DNA of 64,000 nt, taken from the NCBI GenBank assembly GCA_036499395.1, contig DASYDW010000123.1, positions 123,144 to 187,143 on the forward strand, read 5' to 3'. Source of the stretch: Pirellulales bacterium (GTDB lineage Bacteria; Planctomycetota; Planctomycetia; Pirellulales; JACPPG01). Below, in pieces: positions 16,992-26,099 of this stretch; positions within the stretch are counted from its first letter, which is position 1, and every line of letters starts with the position of its first letter. The notes below the pieces were generated by a model. It saw only the letters and a list, made by a program, of their open reading frames with translations. It ran no database searches and was not told the DNA's origin. The translations under genes and the position numbers were made by a program.

Positions 16992-18035
16992 CTACGGGAG
17001 GAGGGTGCCCACTTCACCGCCCGTCCGGGTCGAAGTCCCCTGCCATACGGCCCGGTCGACACCGTTGGCCACGGTACGCACCGATCCATCCATCAGCGAC
17101 ACCATGACCAATCCCGGATGGTAGCTGCGCGACGTAATAGCGGCGTAGCTGGGCGCGGTCGCCGACGAGGCCTCGGTGACGCCCGAGAAATCGACGTCAT
17201 AGCTTGAGCCCGAGGACGTACACATGACCGGCGTGTTGGGAGTGAAGGTGGTCGTAGCGCCAGTTTGATTGCACTTGCCGTCCCCCCACTCCGTGTGTTC
17301 CTTGTTGTCCGTCGGATTCGGTCCCAACTTCGCTGTGCCTCCCAGGGCGCAAACGTCCGTCGGCAGATTAGGGGGCGTTGCGGTAGCCGTTGTCGAGCCG
17401 CTGAAGTAGGAGCCCCAGGCCTTCACTTCCATCGCCATGAGCGTATTGCTCAAACCGTCCGTGAAGTCGGCCGCTCGCAGCCGGCTATTGACGTAAAACG
17501 AGCCTGGCGGCCGCGTGCGCTGCGTAGGATCAAAGATCATCCAAGGGCCGAGATTCACGCCGTACGTTCCTGGATATGAGTTCAATGATCCGTCTGCGTT
17601 CAGCTTGGCCATATCGTTCAGTTCTGACGGACACATGTAGGCGGGGATGCGCACCGCCATGATCGGCGTGCCGTCGGCCAATTGCTGATCCTCGGTGCTG
17701 GTGGCCGTGTAGCCGGCGCTGAGCGCCGATTGTTCCAAGTAAGGCAGCAAACGGGACCAGACGGAAATATCGTTCGTCTTGTCAGCGAGCACGCCGCTCC
17801 AATACATGCTCGGCGGGTAAGCTCCGAAGCTCGACTCGTAGTTGTGCAGAGCCAGGGCACACTGCTTCAGATTGTTCGCGCACTGGCTACGGCGAGCCGA
17901 TTCCCGAGCTGACTGGACCGCCGGCAACAGCAAACCAATGAGGATGCCGATGATGGCGATGACAACCAGCAATTCGACAAGTGTGAAACCGGCAGGGCGA
18001 CAACGGCGTGGTGCGGCCATCGTGGTGATATCCAA
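16992..18035 (-). CDS. DUF1559 domain-containing protein with prepilin-type N-terminus
   Basis: 347 residues. The N-terminus CRPAGFTLVELLVVIAIIG is a type IV prepilin/pseudopilin cleavage and methylation motif: cleavage after Gly with Phe at +1 and Glu at +5, followed by a hydrophobic helix (residues about 17-43). The DUF1559 body begins VQSARESARRSQCANNLKQC ALALHNYE and ends with the H-X9-DG motif (HPGLVMVSLMDG, near residue 320). Planctomycetes encode dozens of such proteins, probably displayed or secreted by a type II/IV-like pseudopilus; specific roles are unknown. ATG at 18020 is an alternative start. The promoter region carries a 19-base palindrome in the spacer (see findings). Confidence 0.93.
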   Translation of the reverse strand: MDITTMAAPRRCRPAGFTLVELLVVIAIIGILIGLLLPAVQSARESARRSQCANNLKQCALALHNYESSFGAYPPSMYWSGVLADKTNDISVWSRLLPYLEQSALSAGYTATSTEDQQLADGTPIMAVRIPAYMCPSELNDMAKLNADGSLNSYPGTYGVNLGPWMIFDPTQRTRPPGSFYVNSRLRAADFTDGLSNTLMAMEVKAWGSYFSGSTTATATPPNLPTDVCALGGTAKLGPNPTDNKEHTEWGDGKCNQTGATTTFTPNTPVMCTSSGSSYDVDFSGVTEASSATAPSYAAITSRSYHPGLVMVSLMDGSVRTVANGVDRAVWQGTSTRTGGEVGTLLP

Positions 18036-18068
18036 TATCGGAGGAGTGAGAGCTTCGGCGGGGCCCCG

Positions 18069-18097
18069 TAGATATTGAGACTCAATATCAATAGCAA
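18069..18097 (-). promoter_or_regulatory. putative promoter of the DUF1559 gene with a palindrome in the spacer
   Basis: Read on the minus strand: TTGCTA (18092-18097), a 17-base spacer, and TATCTA (18069-18074), which fits a sigma-70-type promoter 34 bases before the start codon. A perfect palindrome GATATTGAGACTCAATATC (18071-18089) fills most of the spacer and overlaps the -10 hexamer. Confidence 0.45.
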
Positions 18098-18353
18098 GAT
18101 TTTACCGGGCAATTGGTCCCTGTCAATTGGTTAGTCACCAGGAAATTCCGCGCGACAGGCCCATTCCGAAAGGGCCAGGTATCGTTAAGCGCCGACACCG
18201 CGATCTCAGCTCGACTGTGAAGCACGGGAGAGCCCGGCTAAGCCATGAACTGGCCCGAGCGAGTTGCCGCCCCAGGTGACCTACTGGCCTGGTTAGCACG
18301 CAGAGATCGAGAAGAGGGAGAGGTCGCTTCTACGCCGGCAGAATCGCCGGCCA

Positions 18354-18397
18354 GAAAAACTAAAAGCCCCGAGGACGTCGCCAAACGTCCCCGGGGC
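18354..18397 (-). terminator. intrinsic terminator of the PEP-CTERM gene
   Basis: On the minus strand a 13-base stem (12 of 13 paired) formed by 18385-18397 and 18366-18378 with a 6-base loop is followed by TTTTAGTTTTTC (18365-18354). It lies about 40 bases past the stop codon of the PEP-CTERM gene. Confidence 0.8.
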
Positions 18398-18437
18398 CAT
18401 CTCGCTTGCTTGTTCGATAAGTCCGCTTGCCGGCCGC

Positions 18438-19142
18438 TTAAGCGCGGCGGCGACGCCAACGAAGCACACCCAACCCAATGACGCCCGAACCCAGCAGGAT
18501 CAGGGTCGACGGCTCGGGAATGTTACCGCCCGTCTGGTGGAACGTTTGCGTAATGAACGACAGCATCGGCACGCTGTTAGTGCCACTGAAATTGAGGACG
18601 TCCTTTTGCACGAACACGGTCGAGTGTCCGGTTGCGAACACGCCCGTATCGATCAACTGCGATGGGCCGGGCACGCCATTGGTCGAGCTCGCGAAGATCG
18701 TCAACGTCAGGCTGGGGTCGGTCGGCAAGAAAGTTTCGGTGACGCTGGCCACGCCGCTCGCCCCGGGACCCAGGGGAATAATCGAGGGGTTGCCTGCCAA
18801 AGTCGCACCGGTGACCAACTTCTCAGGGTCGTTCTCGGTGACCTTGAAGTCGATCAAAGCGTCCGATCCGCCACTACCGGGGAAATCCAGGAACGATCCT
18901 TGGAATTTCAAGCCCACGTCGTTCGTAATGGGATTGACATAGGTGGTGACATTGACGCCCGCCGAAGCAGGCATGTCACCGGTGCCGAGATACGAAAAGT
19001 CACTGAACGTCAGTGAACCAATCGTAATTGACCCGCTCGAACTGATCAGGTCAAAGAGGGTCGTGGCCGACGCTGTCTGCACAAACGTGCAGACAACCAA
19101 TGCCACGAGCGCACAAGCGCGGAACGTGTTTCTCATTTTCAT
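18438..19142 (-). CDS. PEP-CTERM sorting domain-containing protein
   Basis: 234 residues. A signal peptide (MKMRNTFRACALVALVVCTF ... ASA) is followed by a beta-rich region of Ser/Thr/Gly, and the C-terminus is a textbook PEP-CTERM sorting signal: IPEPSTLILLGSGVIGLGVL then WRRRRA. Such proteins are cut by an exosortase at the PEP motif and anchored or released at the surface. No exosortase is in the window. The gene has its own intrinsic terminator at 18354-18397. The leader region upstream on the minus strand contains the two repeat copies described at 19264-19711. Confidence 0.9.
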   Translation of the reverse strand: MKMRNTFRACALVALVVCTFVQTASATTLFDLISSSGSITIGSLTFSDFSYLGTGDMPASAGVNVTTYVNPITNDVGLKFQGSFLDFPGSGGSDALIDFKVTENDPEKLVTGATLAGNPSIIPLGPGASGVASVTETFLPTDPSLTLTIFASSTNGVPGPSQLIDTGVFATGHSTVFVQKDVLNFSGTNSVPMLSFITQTFHQTGGNIPEPSTLILLGSGVIGLGVLRWRRRRA

Positions 19143-19263
19143 TTTCGCCTCAGAGGTCTTTCCGGGTGTGAATTCGTTAGCTTCACTTTTTCTAAATGCC
19201 TAAATGCAAATCATTGCACGAGCGCACGCAGAGCCGCCGCGGACGACGGGGAGTCAACGGCGA

Positions 19264-19430
19264 ACATCTCGGCGATGAGACCTTCGCACGTCATCGCGCG
19301 ATAGCGCGCAACAACACACGAACGACTGATCACAGGGACGTTGCCAGAAGAGAACCCGCGAGGAACCGGAAGGCTCGACTCGTCGAAGAAATTAAGTTGT
19401 GGGTTCTCGGTTCAGATCATTAGCGTTGCC
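19264..19430. repeat. diverged repeat, copy A (possible structured RNA)
   Basis: Shares with copy B, in the same order: CATCTCGRCGAT, ACCTTCGC or GTCTTCGC, a short hairpin followed by AACA, CTGATCACAGGGA, a GAGAA... arm, its partner arm, and TCTCGGTTCAGATCA followed by GCGTTGCC. Inverted repeats in this copy: GCGC-GATA-GCGC near 19298-19309 and GAGAACCC (19350-19357) with GGGTTCTC (19401-19408). Strand of transcription is unknown; on the minus strand it would lie in the leader of the PEP-CTERM gene. Confidence 0.6.
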
Positions 19431-19527
19431 AGAGAGGGCGGGTTGACGGCGTTAGCAATACCTTGGTGAAAAAAGCGGGTACGAGAAGTAGCGCAATTTC
19501 AGCTCTGTCGAAGCAACTGAACTAGCG

Positions 19528-19711
19528 GCATCTCGACGATCAGGTCTTCGCTTGCCCCGCAGCACAAAGCTGCAACATCGCCAGGGAAAAGCTGATCACA
19601 GGGAGGACGCCAAGCAAGAACACTAAAACGAGAATCCCGAGGAGCCTGGGCTCAACTCGCAACGTTTTGAAGCGTTGTATTGGACTCTCGGTTCAGATCA
19701 CTGGCGTTGCC
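19528..19711. repeat. diverged repeat, copy B (possible structured RNA)
   Basis: Second copy, with the same ordered blocks as copy A and about 15 extra bases in the middle. Its hairpins have different bases in the same positions: GCAGC-ACAAA-GCTGC near 19560-19574, and GAGAATCC (19630-19637) with GGACTCTC (19682-19689). An extra small inverted repeat CAACG...CGTTG (about 19660-19677) falls in the inserted stretch. Confidence 0.6.
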
Positions 19712-20113
19712 TTATATAGATTGGGGGGCTCTTGCCCGCAGTACCACCACATCATTACCTAACGTTACGACCAATGCAACTAGATTCCGCAAATAATCTG
19801 GAAGTTTTCCTCCTACCGAACAGACGCCAGCAATCGAGGCCGTCGATCACCCCTGCAGAGCCTGAAAACACGGGTTCAGACGTCTTAATCGTACCATCGG
19901 CGGAGCCCCTAGCCCGCTGGGCCAAATGGTTGACCCCCGTTTCTCGGCCATGCTATAAGTAATGATGTATCGACAGTTTACGATTTCTTTCGCCAAGGCC
20001 GGCGGAACGCATCCCCCGATAGTACCCGGTCGGGCTGCGCGGCGGGCAGGCTTGTTCAGCAGGCGGCCCCCAAAACCTGGCCAGGCGACGGCATTTTAGC
20101 TCCGGCATCTTCC

Positions 20114-20791
20114 ATGGCTCTCGTCACGATTCGGATCCTCGACGGAGCTGACCGAGGGCGGCTGTACGACGATATTCCCACCCCGATCACCATTGGTCGC
20201 GAGGAAGGAAACGACATCCAGCTTGCGGACGAGCGGGTTAGCCGTTTTCATCTGAAAATCCAAGAAGACCAGGAAAAAGTCGTCCTCACGGACCTCGACA
20301 GCACTAACGGCACCAAGGTCAACGGCGATGATACTCATTTGCGCATCTTGCGCTACGGCGACATGATTGCCGTGGGCCGATCGGTGCTCCTCTACGGTTC
20401 GCAGGAGCAAATCGCCCAGCGACTGTCAGGCCTGCGCGACGCGGAGCCAACCAACCTGGGGACCGTCGGTGGCGAATTGGATGACGAAGAGGGGGTCGAT
20501 CCCGGCTTCGACTTCGAACTCGGTTGGAACGGCGCTACGGGGTCGCAGGCCATCCTGCATCGCCTTTCCCCGCCGGAGTTGCCCGAAAGAATGGGTCCTT
20601 GCCAGGCCGCGCAATTGTCCGAGTTGCTCGAATATTTGCACGTCCGCATTCGTGGCCTCTTAGAGTCGGTGAAGATCGACGAAAAGAAAGAGCGCATTTC
20701 TGTCGACGATCGGCAGTGGCAGAATCTTCTCGACCTGCAATCGCGCTTGGCCACGTATCTGCGTTCGATAGGTCGGCCGCAAGAAGAATAA
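20114..20791 (+). CDS. FHA domain-containing protein
   Basis: 225 residues. The forkhead-associated domain fills residues about 1-95: PITIGREEGNDIQLADERVSRFHLKI with the conserved Gly-Arg, Ser-Arg-x-His, and LTDLDSTNGTKVNGDD with the Asn-Gly-Thr pair; these residues form the phosphothreonine pocket. The second half (PSELPERMGPCQAAQLSELL-type region through the C-terminus) is acidic then helical, possibly a coiled-coil partner-binding segment. Role: phospho-dependent protein recognition in Ser/Thr kinase signalling; the partner is unknown and no kinase is adjacent. dnaE follows 166 bases downstream. Confidence 0.92.
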   Translation: MALVTIRILDGADRGRLYDDIPTPITIGREEGNDIQLADERVSRFHLKIQEDQEKVVLTDLDSTNGTKVNGDDTHLRILRYGDMIAVGRSVLLYGSQEQIAQRLSGLRDAEPTNLGTVGGELDDEEGVDPGFDFELGWNGATGSQAILHRLSPPELPERMGPCQAAQLSELLEYLHVRIRGLLESVKIDEKKERISVDDRQWQNLLDLQSRLATYLRSIGRPQEE

Positions 20792-20957
20792 TCGGCGGCT
20801 GTCGATCGTGCGGCGCGTTTGATAAAATCGCAGGCGTCATCCAGGGCGTACCGCACGCGATTCCGCGCTTCGCTCGCTGGACGCCCCTGGCGCGATTTCG
20901 CCACGACTCTCGCAAGCGAAACGACGCGAACGGATTCCTATTTGCTCGAGGGACATC

Positions 20958-23900
20958 ATGAGCAGCGACGGCCGCTTCGTTCACCTTCATTGCCATAGCC
21001 ATTACAGCCTGTTGGACGGCGCCAGCCCGATCGACGGCTTGATCGCCAAGGCCAAGGCCCAGGGAATGAACGCCTTGGCCCTGACGGATCACGGCAACCT
21101 GTATGGCGCGCTCGAATTCTATGAAGCCGCCAAGGCCGAAGGCATCAACCCCATCATCGGCTACGAAGCCTATATTGCGCCGGGCAGCCGCTTTCAAAAG
21201 GAGGCCGACGCCAACCAGGAAGCCAGCTACCATCTGACGCTGCTCGCCCAGAATCGGACGGGCTTCAAGAACCTGGTAAAGATGGCCTCGTCCGCCTTTC
21301 TCGAAGGCTTCTACCGCAAACCGCGCATCGACAAGGAACTGCTCGCCGCCCACAGCGAGGGATTGGTCTGCCTCAGCGGTTGCGTCTCGGGCGAGCTCAG
21401 CCGGTCACTCTTGCGTGGCAACGCGCCCGAACCTGACTGGACCGAAATCGAAAAGATCATCGGCTGGTTTCAGCAGACGTTCGGCGAGCGGTATTTCCTT
21501 GAAATCCAAAACAACGGCCTGGAAATCCAGCGCATGGCGCTCGAGGGGACGGTGCGCGTCGCGCAGCGCATGGGCCTGCCACTGGTGGCCACTAGCGACG
21601 CGCATTATGTCAACCGCGAAGACGCCGAAGCGCAGGACGTGCTGCTATGCATCAATACTGGCCGCTTCCGCACAGACGTTAATCGCATGCGCATGGAAGG
21701 GAACGAGTTCTTCCTGCGCGGCCCCGGCGAAATGTATGCCGCGTTCCCCGGGCTCGAGGATGCCGTGGCTCGCAGCCAGGAAATCGCCGACAGCGTGTCG
21801 ATCGACCTGGAGCTGGGCAAACGCCACTTCCCGACGTTCGACGTGCCGAAAGAAAAGACTTCGACCGAATACTTGCGTGATCTGTGCATGACCGGACTGC
21901 GCGACCGGTACTCGAAGCAGCCCGACTTCTACGCCGACGGGAACTTGGCCACGGTCGTCCTGGAGCGTTTGGAGCGCGAGCTGGACGTCATCGACAAGCT
22001 GGGCTTTCCGAACTACTTCCTGATCGTGTGGGACTTCGTACGTTTTGCCCGCGAACGCAATATTCCGGCGACGGCTCGTGGGTCGGGCGTCGGTTCGCTT
22101 GTGGCGTACGCGCTCTATCTGAGCCACGTCTGTCCGCTGAAATATGATCTGCTGTTCGAACGGTTCCTCGACATCAGCCGCCTCGAGGCGCCGGATATCG
22201 ACATCGACTTCTGCAAGGACCGCCGCGGCGACGTCATCAACTATGTCAAGGAGCGCTACGGCGCGGCGAACGTAGCCCAGATTGGCACGTTCGGCACATT
22301 GGCCGCGCGGGCCGCGATCCGCGACGTCGGCCGCGCGCTGGGACTGACCGTGGCCCGCGTCGATTCGATCGTGGCGCTGGTGCCCGAAACGTTGGGCATT
22401 TCGCTCGAAGAAGCTCTGGCCGCCAGTGAGGATTTGCGCCGCGCCTACGACAACGACGGCGAAGTGCGCGAACTGCTGGACCTGGCCATGAAGATCGAGG
22501 GCTTGGCGCGCAACGTCGGCACGCATGCCGCGGCCGTCGTGATCGCGGATCGCCCCTTGAACGAATACGTGCCGCTACAGCGGGTACAGGGCAAGGAAGA
22601 AGTCATCACCCAATGGGCTATGGGGGACGTCGAACGGGCCGGCCTGCTGAAGATGGACTTCCTCGGTCTGCGCAACCTGACGATTCTCTCCAAGGCGGTC
22701 GATCTGATCCGCGAAACGACAGGCCAAGAGGTCGATCCGTACGAGTTTCCGATCGACGATCAAGAAACCTTCAAGCTGCTTTGCCGCGGTGAGACGAAGG
22801 GAATCTTCCAGCTCGAAAGCGGCGGCATTCGCGATCTTCTGCAGCGGATGAAGCCTGACCATTTCCGCGACATCATCGCCACCAACGCGCTGTATCGCCC
22901 GGGTCCGCTCGAAGGAGGAATGGTCGACGATTACATCCAGGTCAAGCATCGCCGCAAGGAGGCCGAGTACAAGCACCCGGTGATGAAGGACATCCTGGAA
23001 GAGACCCACGGCGTGATGGTCTACCAGGAACAGGTGATGCGGATTCTCAATCGCCTGGGGGGCATCGATCTCTCGAACGCCTACAGTTGCATCAAGGCGA
23101 TCAGCAAGAAGAAGCTGCCGATGATCGCCAAGTTCCGCGAACAGTTCATCAAAGGTGCGGTCGAGCAGGGCCTCAAAGCGCGCGAAGCGGAAGAACTATT
23201 CGGCATGATCGAAAAGTTCGCTGGCTACGGCTTCAACAAAAGCCATTCGACGGCCTACGCGCTGATCGCGTACATGACCGCCTACCTGAAGGCGCACTAC
23301 TCGGTCGAGTTCATGGCCGCGCTACTGTCGGGCGATATCCAGGGACGCAATTTCAAGAAGAAAGACTCACTCGTCGAACACCTGGAAGACTGCCGGCGAA
23401 TGAACATCACCGTCGTCTCGCCAGACGTGAATCGTTGCAATGGCGATTTCGCCGTCGAGGCCGGCCAGATCTTGTTCGGGCTGGCCGCGGTCAAAGGTTG
23501 CGGCATGCAAGCCGCCGAGGCCATCCGCGCCGAGCGAAAGACCGGCGGCCCCTTCCGGAATCTGTTCGACTTCTGCGAACGGCTCGATCCTGCGCAGGTC
23601 AATCGCAGCGCGATTGAATCCTTGGTCAAAGCCGGTGCCTTCGATTTCACCGGCGCCCGCCGCTCGCAGAACATGGCCGCGATCGAACGAGCGCTGCAGT
23701 CGGGCGCCTCGGCCCTGGCCGATAGACGTTCAGGGCAGAAGGGTTTGTTCGAGGACGCCGCCGAAGAATCCTCGACCGCCACCGGCACGCTCCCGGATCT
23801 GCCGGAATGGCCCGAGCGCGAACGACTGTCCGCCGAGAAAGAAGTGCTCGGCTTTTATCTCTCCAGCCATCCGCTGGCCGAGCACGAAGAAACCCTGCGC

Positions 23901-24551
23901 AGCTACTGCACGCACAACACGGTCGAAGCCACGGCCCTCCCGCATCGTACCGACGCCGTGCTAGGGGGAATCCTGGCGTCGATCAAGTTTGCGCAGACTA
24001 AGAATCCCCGGCCAGGCAGCACAGCCACGAAGTACGCCATGTTCGACCTCGAAGATACCGCCGGCATGATGCGCTGCATCGTCTGGCCCGAGGAATTCGC
24101 CAACTACAGCGAGTTGGTCAAGGCCGATGGCATCGTGGCGCTGCGCGGCGTGATCGATAAACGCCCGGGAAGTGAAGAAGCGAACTTCATCGTCAACGAG
24201 GTCATCACGCTGCCCGACCTGGCAACGCGCTTCACGCGCGGCGTGATGATCCGCGTCGACGAGCAGCCGCACGGCGTGCGCGGTCTGGAGCAACTGTACG
24301 AAATCTTGCGCGGTTACCCCGGCAATTGCGAATTGCAGCTCGCGCTGCGGTTGGCCGATGGCAGCCAGGTGACCTGCACTTGCGACGGGTTGCGTGTCGA
24401 ACTGAACAGCGAGATGCGCAGTCGCGTCGAAGACCTGCTCGGTCAGGGTAGCTTGCGGCCGGTTGCCTCGCGCCCGAAGCCGACCAACAACGGCAACAAT
24501 GGGAATGGCCAGCGTGGGTATTCACGCCAGCCCGCCGGCGCACGTAGCTAG
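20958..24551 (+). CDS. dnaE: DNA polymerase III subunit alpha
   Basis: 1197 residues, normal for DnaE. The N-terminal PHP domain shows HLHCHSHYSLLDGASPIDGL and ALTDHGNLYGALEFYEAAK; the polymerase core shows LIVWDFVRFARERNIPATARGSG, the catalytic acids in APDIDIDFCKDRRGDVI, and FAGYGFNKSHSTAYALIAYMTAYLKAHY. A tandem helix-hairpin-helix and C-terminal OB-fold (LGGILASIKFAQTKN ... YAMFDLEDTAGMMRCIVWPEEF) follow, ending with an Asn/Gly-rich tail. This is the replicative polymerase subunit. A GATAAAAT sequence about 135 bases upstream is a plausible -10. No split or intein is present. Confidence 0.97.
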   Translation: MSSDGRFVHLHCHSHYSLLDGASPIDGLIAKAKAQGMNALALTDHGNLYGALEFYEAAKAEGINPIIGYEAYIAPGSRFQKEADANQEASYHLTLLAQNRTGFKNLVKMASSAFLEGFYRKPRIDKELLAAHSEGLVCLSGCVSGELSRSLLRGNAPEPDWTEIEKIIGWFQQTFGERYFLEIQNNGLEIQRMALEGTVRVAQRMGLPLVATSDAHYVNREDAEAQDVLLCINTGRFRTDVNRMRMEGNEFFLRGPGEMYAAFPGLEDAVARSQEIADSVSIDLELGKRHFPTFDVPKEKTSTEYLRDLCMTGLRDRYSKQPDFYADGNLATVVLERLERELDVIDKLGFPNYFLIVWDFVRFARERNIPATARGSGVGSLVAYALYLSHVCPLKYDLLFERFLDISRLEAPDIDIDFCKDRRGDVINYVKERYGAANVAQIGTFGTLAARAAIRDVGRALGLTVARVDSIVALVPETLGISLEEALAASEDLRRAYDNDGEVRELLDLAMKIEGLARNVGTHAAAVVIADRPLNEYVPLQRVQGKEEVITQWAMGDVERAGLLKMDFLGLRNLTILSKAVDLIRETTGQEVDPYEFPIDDQETFKLLCRGETKGIFQLESGGIRDLLQRMKPDHFRDIIATNALYRPGPLEGGMVDDYIQVKHRRKEAEYKHPVMKDILEETHGVMVYQEQVMRILNRLGGIDLSNAYSCIKAISKKKLPMIAKFREQFIKGAVEQGLKAREAEELFGMIEKFAGYGFNKSHSTAYALIAYMTAYLKAHYSVEFMAALLSGDIQGRNFKKKDSLVEHLEDCRRMNITVVSPDVNRCNGDFAVEAGQILFGLAAVKGCGMQAAEAIRAERKTGGPFRNLFDFCERLDPAQVNRSAIESLVKAGAFDFTGARRSQNMAAIERALQSGASALADRRSGQKGLFEDAAEESSTATGTLPDLPEWPERERLSAEKEVLGFYLSSHPLAEHEETLRSYCTHNTVEATALPHRTDAVLGGILASIKFAQTKNPRPGSTATKYAMFDLEDTAGMMRCIVWPEEFANYSELVKADGIVALRGVIDKRPGSEEANFIVNEVITLPDLATRFTRGVMIRVDEQPHGVRGLEQLYEILRGYPGNCELQLALRLADGSQVTCTCDGLRVELNSEMRSRVEDLLGQGSLRPVASRPKPTNNGNNGNGQRGYSRQPAGARS

Positions 24552-24782
24552 CACGCCGCGGTGGGATGTCCGCATGACTCCTTCCGCATGCGCGTAAACC
24601 TTGGACATCAGTCGAGTAAAGTCGCTCGGCATCGCTTCGCGATCGAGCGACTGATCTTGACATAAATCGGCGTTCGCCGTTTGATGCTCCGCCGCAGTTG
24701 GCTGGCCGTGGGCGGGTCCATGCTATCGCTGCTGACTGATTCCGCGACTTCGCGCGCCAAACTGGCAAAGCATCGAGGAAAT

Positions 24783-26057
24783 ATGGCCTCCAAGCCGAAG
24801 GCTCCTTTGAGCCGGATGTTCGACATGCCGCTGCTCATGGCGGCTTCGCTGACGATTGCCTTCTACGTCTTCGTGCATCAGCCCGCGATGCACGACACGC
24901 TGCTGCATCGGTACACGACGCATCACGTGGTCGAATACATCATCGTCGCCTTCTTCATCTGGGGTCTGTGCGATGTGCTTTTCAAAGTACTGTCATTTCC
25001 GCGCCAATCGCTTGCGCTAAGGCAAGACTGGCTGCCTCCCCGCAAAGGACGCGAGCCGGTTTCGAACGCCGTGGCCATGCTGGCGCTAGTCGAGAAAAAA
25101 CCGGCCTGGCTGCTGCAGTCGCGCATCGGTCAGCGGCTGCACGAGGCGCTCGGCTACCTGAAAGATCGCGGCTCGGCCGATGGCCTGGGCGAACACTTAC
25201 GCTACCTGGCCGAGCTCGACGACGAACGAGCCCACAACAACTACGGGCTGGTACGCTTCATTTGCTGGGTCACGCCGGTGTTGGGCTTCTTCGGCACGGT
25301 GCTGCACTTCGGTTCCGCACTGGGCGGCCTTTCGGTCGATCAAATCGGCGAACGGCTCCCCACCGTCGTCGGTGAAATGGGTACGGCCTTCAATACGACG
25401 ACCGTGGCTTTGGCCGCGGCCACGTCGATGATGTTCGGCTTGTTCTTGTGCGAGAAGACCGAGCGCGAACTGATCCGCTCGACGGACCGGCGCGCCGAGC
25501 GCGAGTTGCTGAATCGCTTCGAAGCGGCCGACGCCAGCATGGCCCCGTTCCTAAACGCCGTCGAATCCGCCAGCCACACCATGCTACGGACGATGGATGA
25601 AACCGTCGAGCGGCAATTGGGCATCTGGTCGAGCGCCTTTAACGATCTACAGCGACAGGCTGACGAGCGGCATCAACTGCTCACCCAATTGTGGCAGGAG
25701 GCGATGGAATCGCTGCATCAGCGCTTCGAGGTGAACGATACCGAGCGCGAGCGCAAACTGGTCCGCGTGCTCGAAACGATGGAATCGCAACGCGACCAGC
25801 ATCGGACCGAGGTCCGTGCCACGGTCGATCAGGTGACGCGTCTGCAAACGAACCTGACGGAACTAGCCGCGGCCGTGACCGAGGTCGTCCAAGGCAAGGG
25901 TGAGCTGATCAAATTGCAGGCCAGCCTGGCCGACAACATGCGACTGCTGCGCGAGACCGGTCAGATCGACCAGGCTCTGCACGGACTCACTGCGGCCATC
26001 CATCTCATCACGGCCCGTTATCAGCCGAACGCGCCCGGCTATGATCGCGCGGCGTAA
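24783..26057 (+). CDS. MotA/TolQ/ExbB-like proton channel family protein
   Basis: 424 residues from the ATG at 24783; the upstream in-frame ATG at 24681 gives an implausible Arg-rich start. Two membrane segments at residues about 17-33 and 50-65 precede a cytoplasmic stretch, then the ExbB core: FICWVTPVLGFFGTVLHFGSALGG, and VGEMGTAFNTTTVALAAATSMMFGLFL, with the typical Gly-Thr-Val and Thr-rich TM segments. The C-terminal half (about residues 215-410) is a long coiled coil (MDETVERQLGIWSSAFNDLQRQADERHQLLTQLW...), unlike classical ExbB. No ExbD/TolR partner is adjacent. Proton-driven energy transduction is inferred from family. Confidence 0.82.
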   Translation: MASKPKAPLSRMFDMPLLMAASLTIAFYVFVHQPAMHDTLLHRYTTHHVVEYIIVAFFIWGLCDVLFKVLSFPRQSLALRQDWLPPRKGREPVSNAVAMLALVEKKPAWLLQSRIGQRLHEALGYLKDRGSADGLGEHLRYLAELDDERAHNNYGLVRFICWVTPVLGFFGTVLHFGSALGGLSVDQIGERLPTVVGEMGTAFNTTTVALAAATSMMFGLFLCEKTERELIRSTDRRAERELLNRFEAADASMAPFLNAVESASHTMLRTMDETVERQLGIWSSAFNDLQRQADERHQLLTQLWQEAMESLHQRFEVNDTERERKLVRVLETMESQRDQHRTEVRATVDQVTRLQTNLTELAAAVTEVVQGKGELIKLQASLADNMRLLRETGQIDQALHGLTAAIHLITARYQPNAPGYDRAA

Positions 26058-26099
26058 GAGCTCGCGCTTTCTGCTGCTATTCTGCCGCAGCGTCTACGG

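Larger units (their letters stand above)
18036..18437. other. intergenic region between DUF1559 and PEP-CTERM genes
   Basis: 402 bases holding the DUF1559 promoter (18069-18097), a nearby direct repeat CAATTGGT at about 18112 and 18125, and the intrinsic terminator of the PEP-CTERM gene (18354-18397). No gene is supported; an open frame on the plus strand at 18245 runs through the terminator. Confidence 0.5.
19143..20113. other. 971-base region without a gene, holding a diverged repeat pair
   Basis: Between the divergent PEP-CTERM and FHA genes. It contains two imperfect copies of a repeat (19264-19430 and 19528-19711), each with two internal inverted repeats. The remaining sequence is less GC-rich than the neighbouring genes. 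Short open frames occur (for example 19732-19962) but lack a ribosome binding site or recognisable product. Confidence 0.6.

Noticed and set aside
18245-18481. 78-codon plus-strand open frame
   Set aside because: Runs through the intrinsic terminator of the PEP-CTERM gene and into its 3' end.
19211-19711. Minus-strand open frames through both repeat copies, one giving a hydrophobic stretch
   Set aside because: Neither has an ATG or GTG in a sensible place, and their products do not align with each other, whereas the paired bases do; protein coding is less likely than a structured RNA.
19732-19962. 76-codon open frame on the plus strand
   Set aside because: No ribosome binding site, unusual codon use for this genome, no recognisable motif; sits in the repeat-bearing gene-free region.
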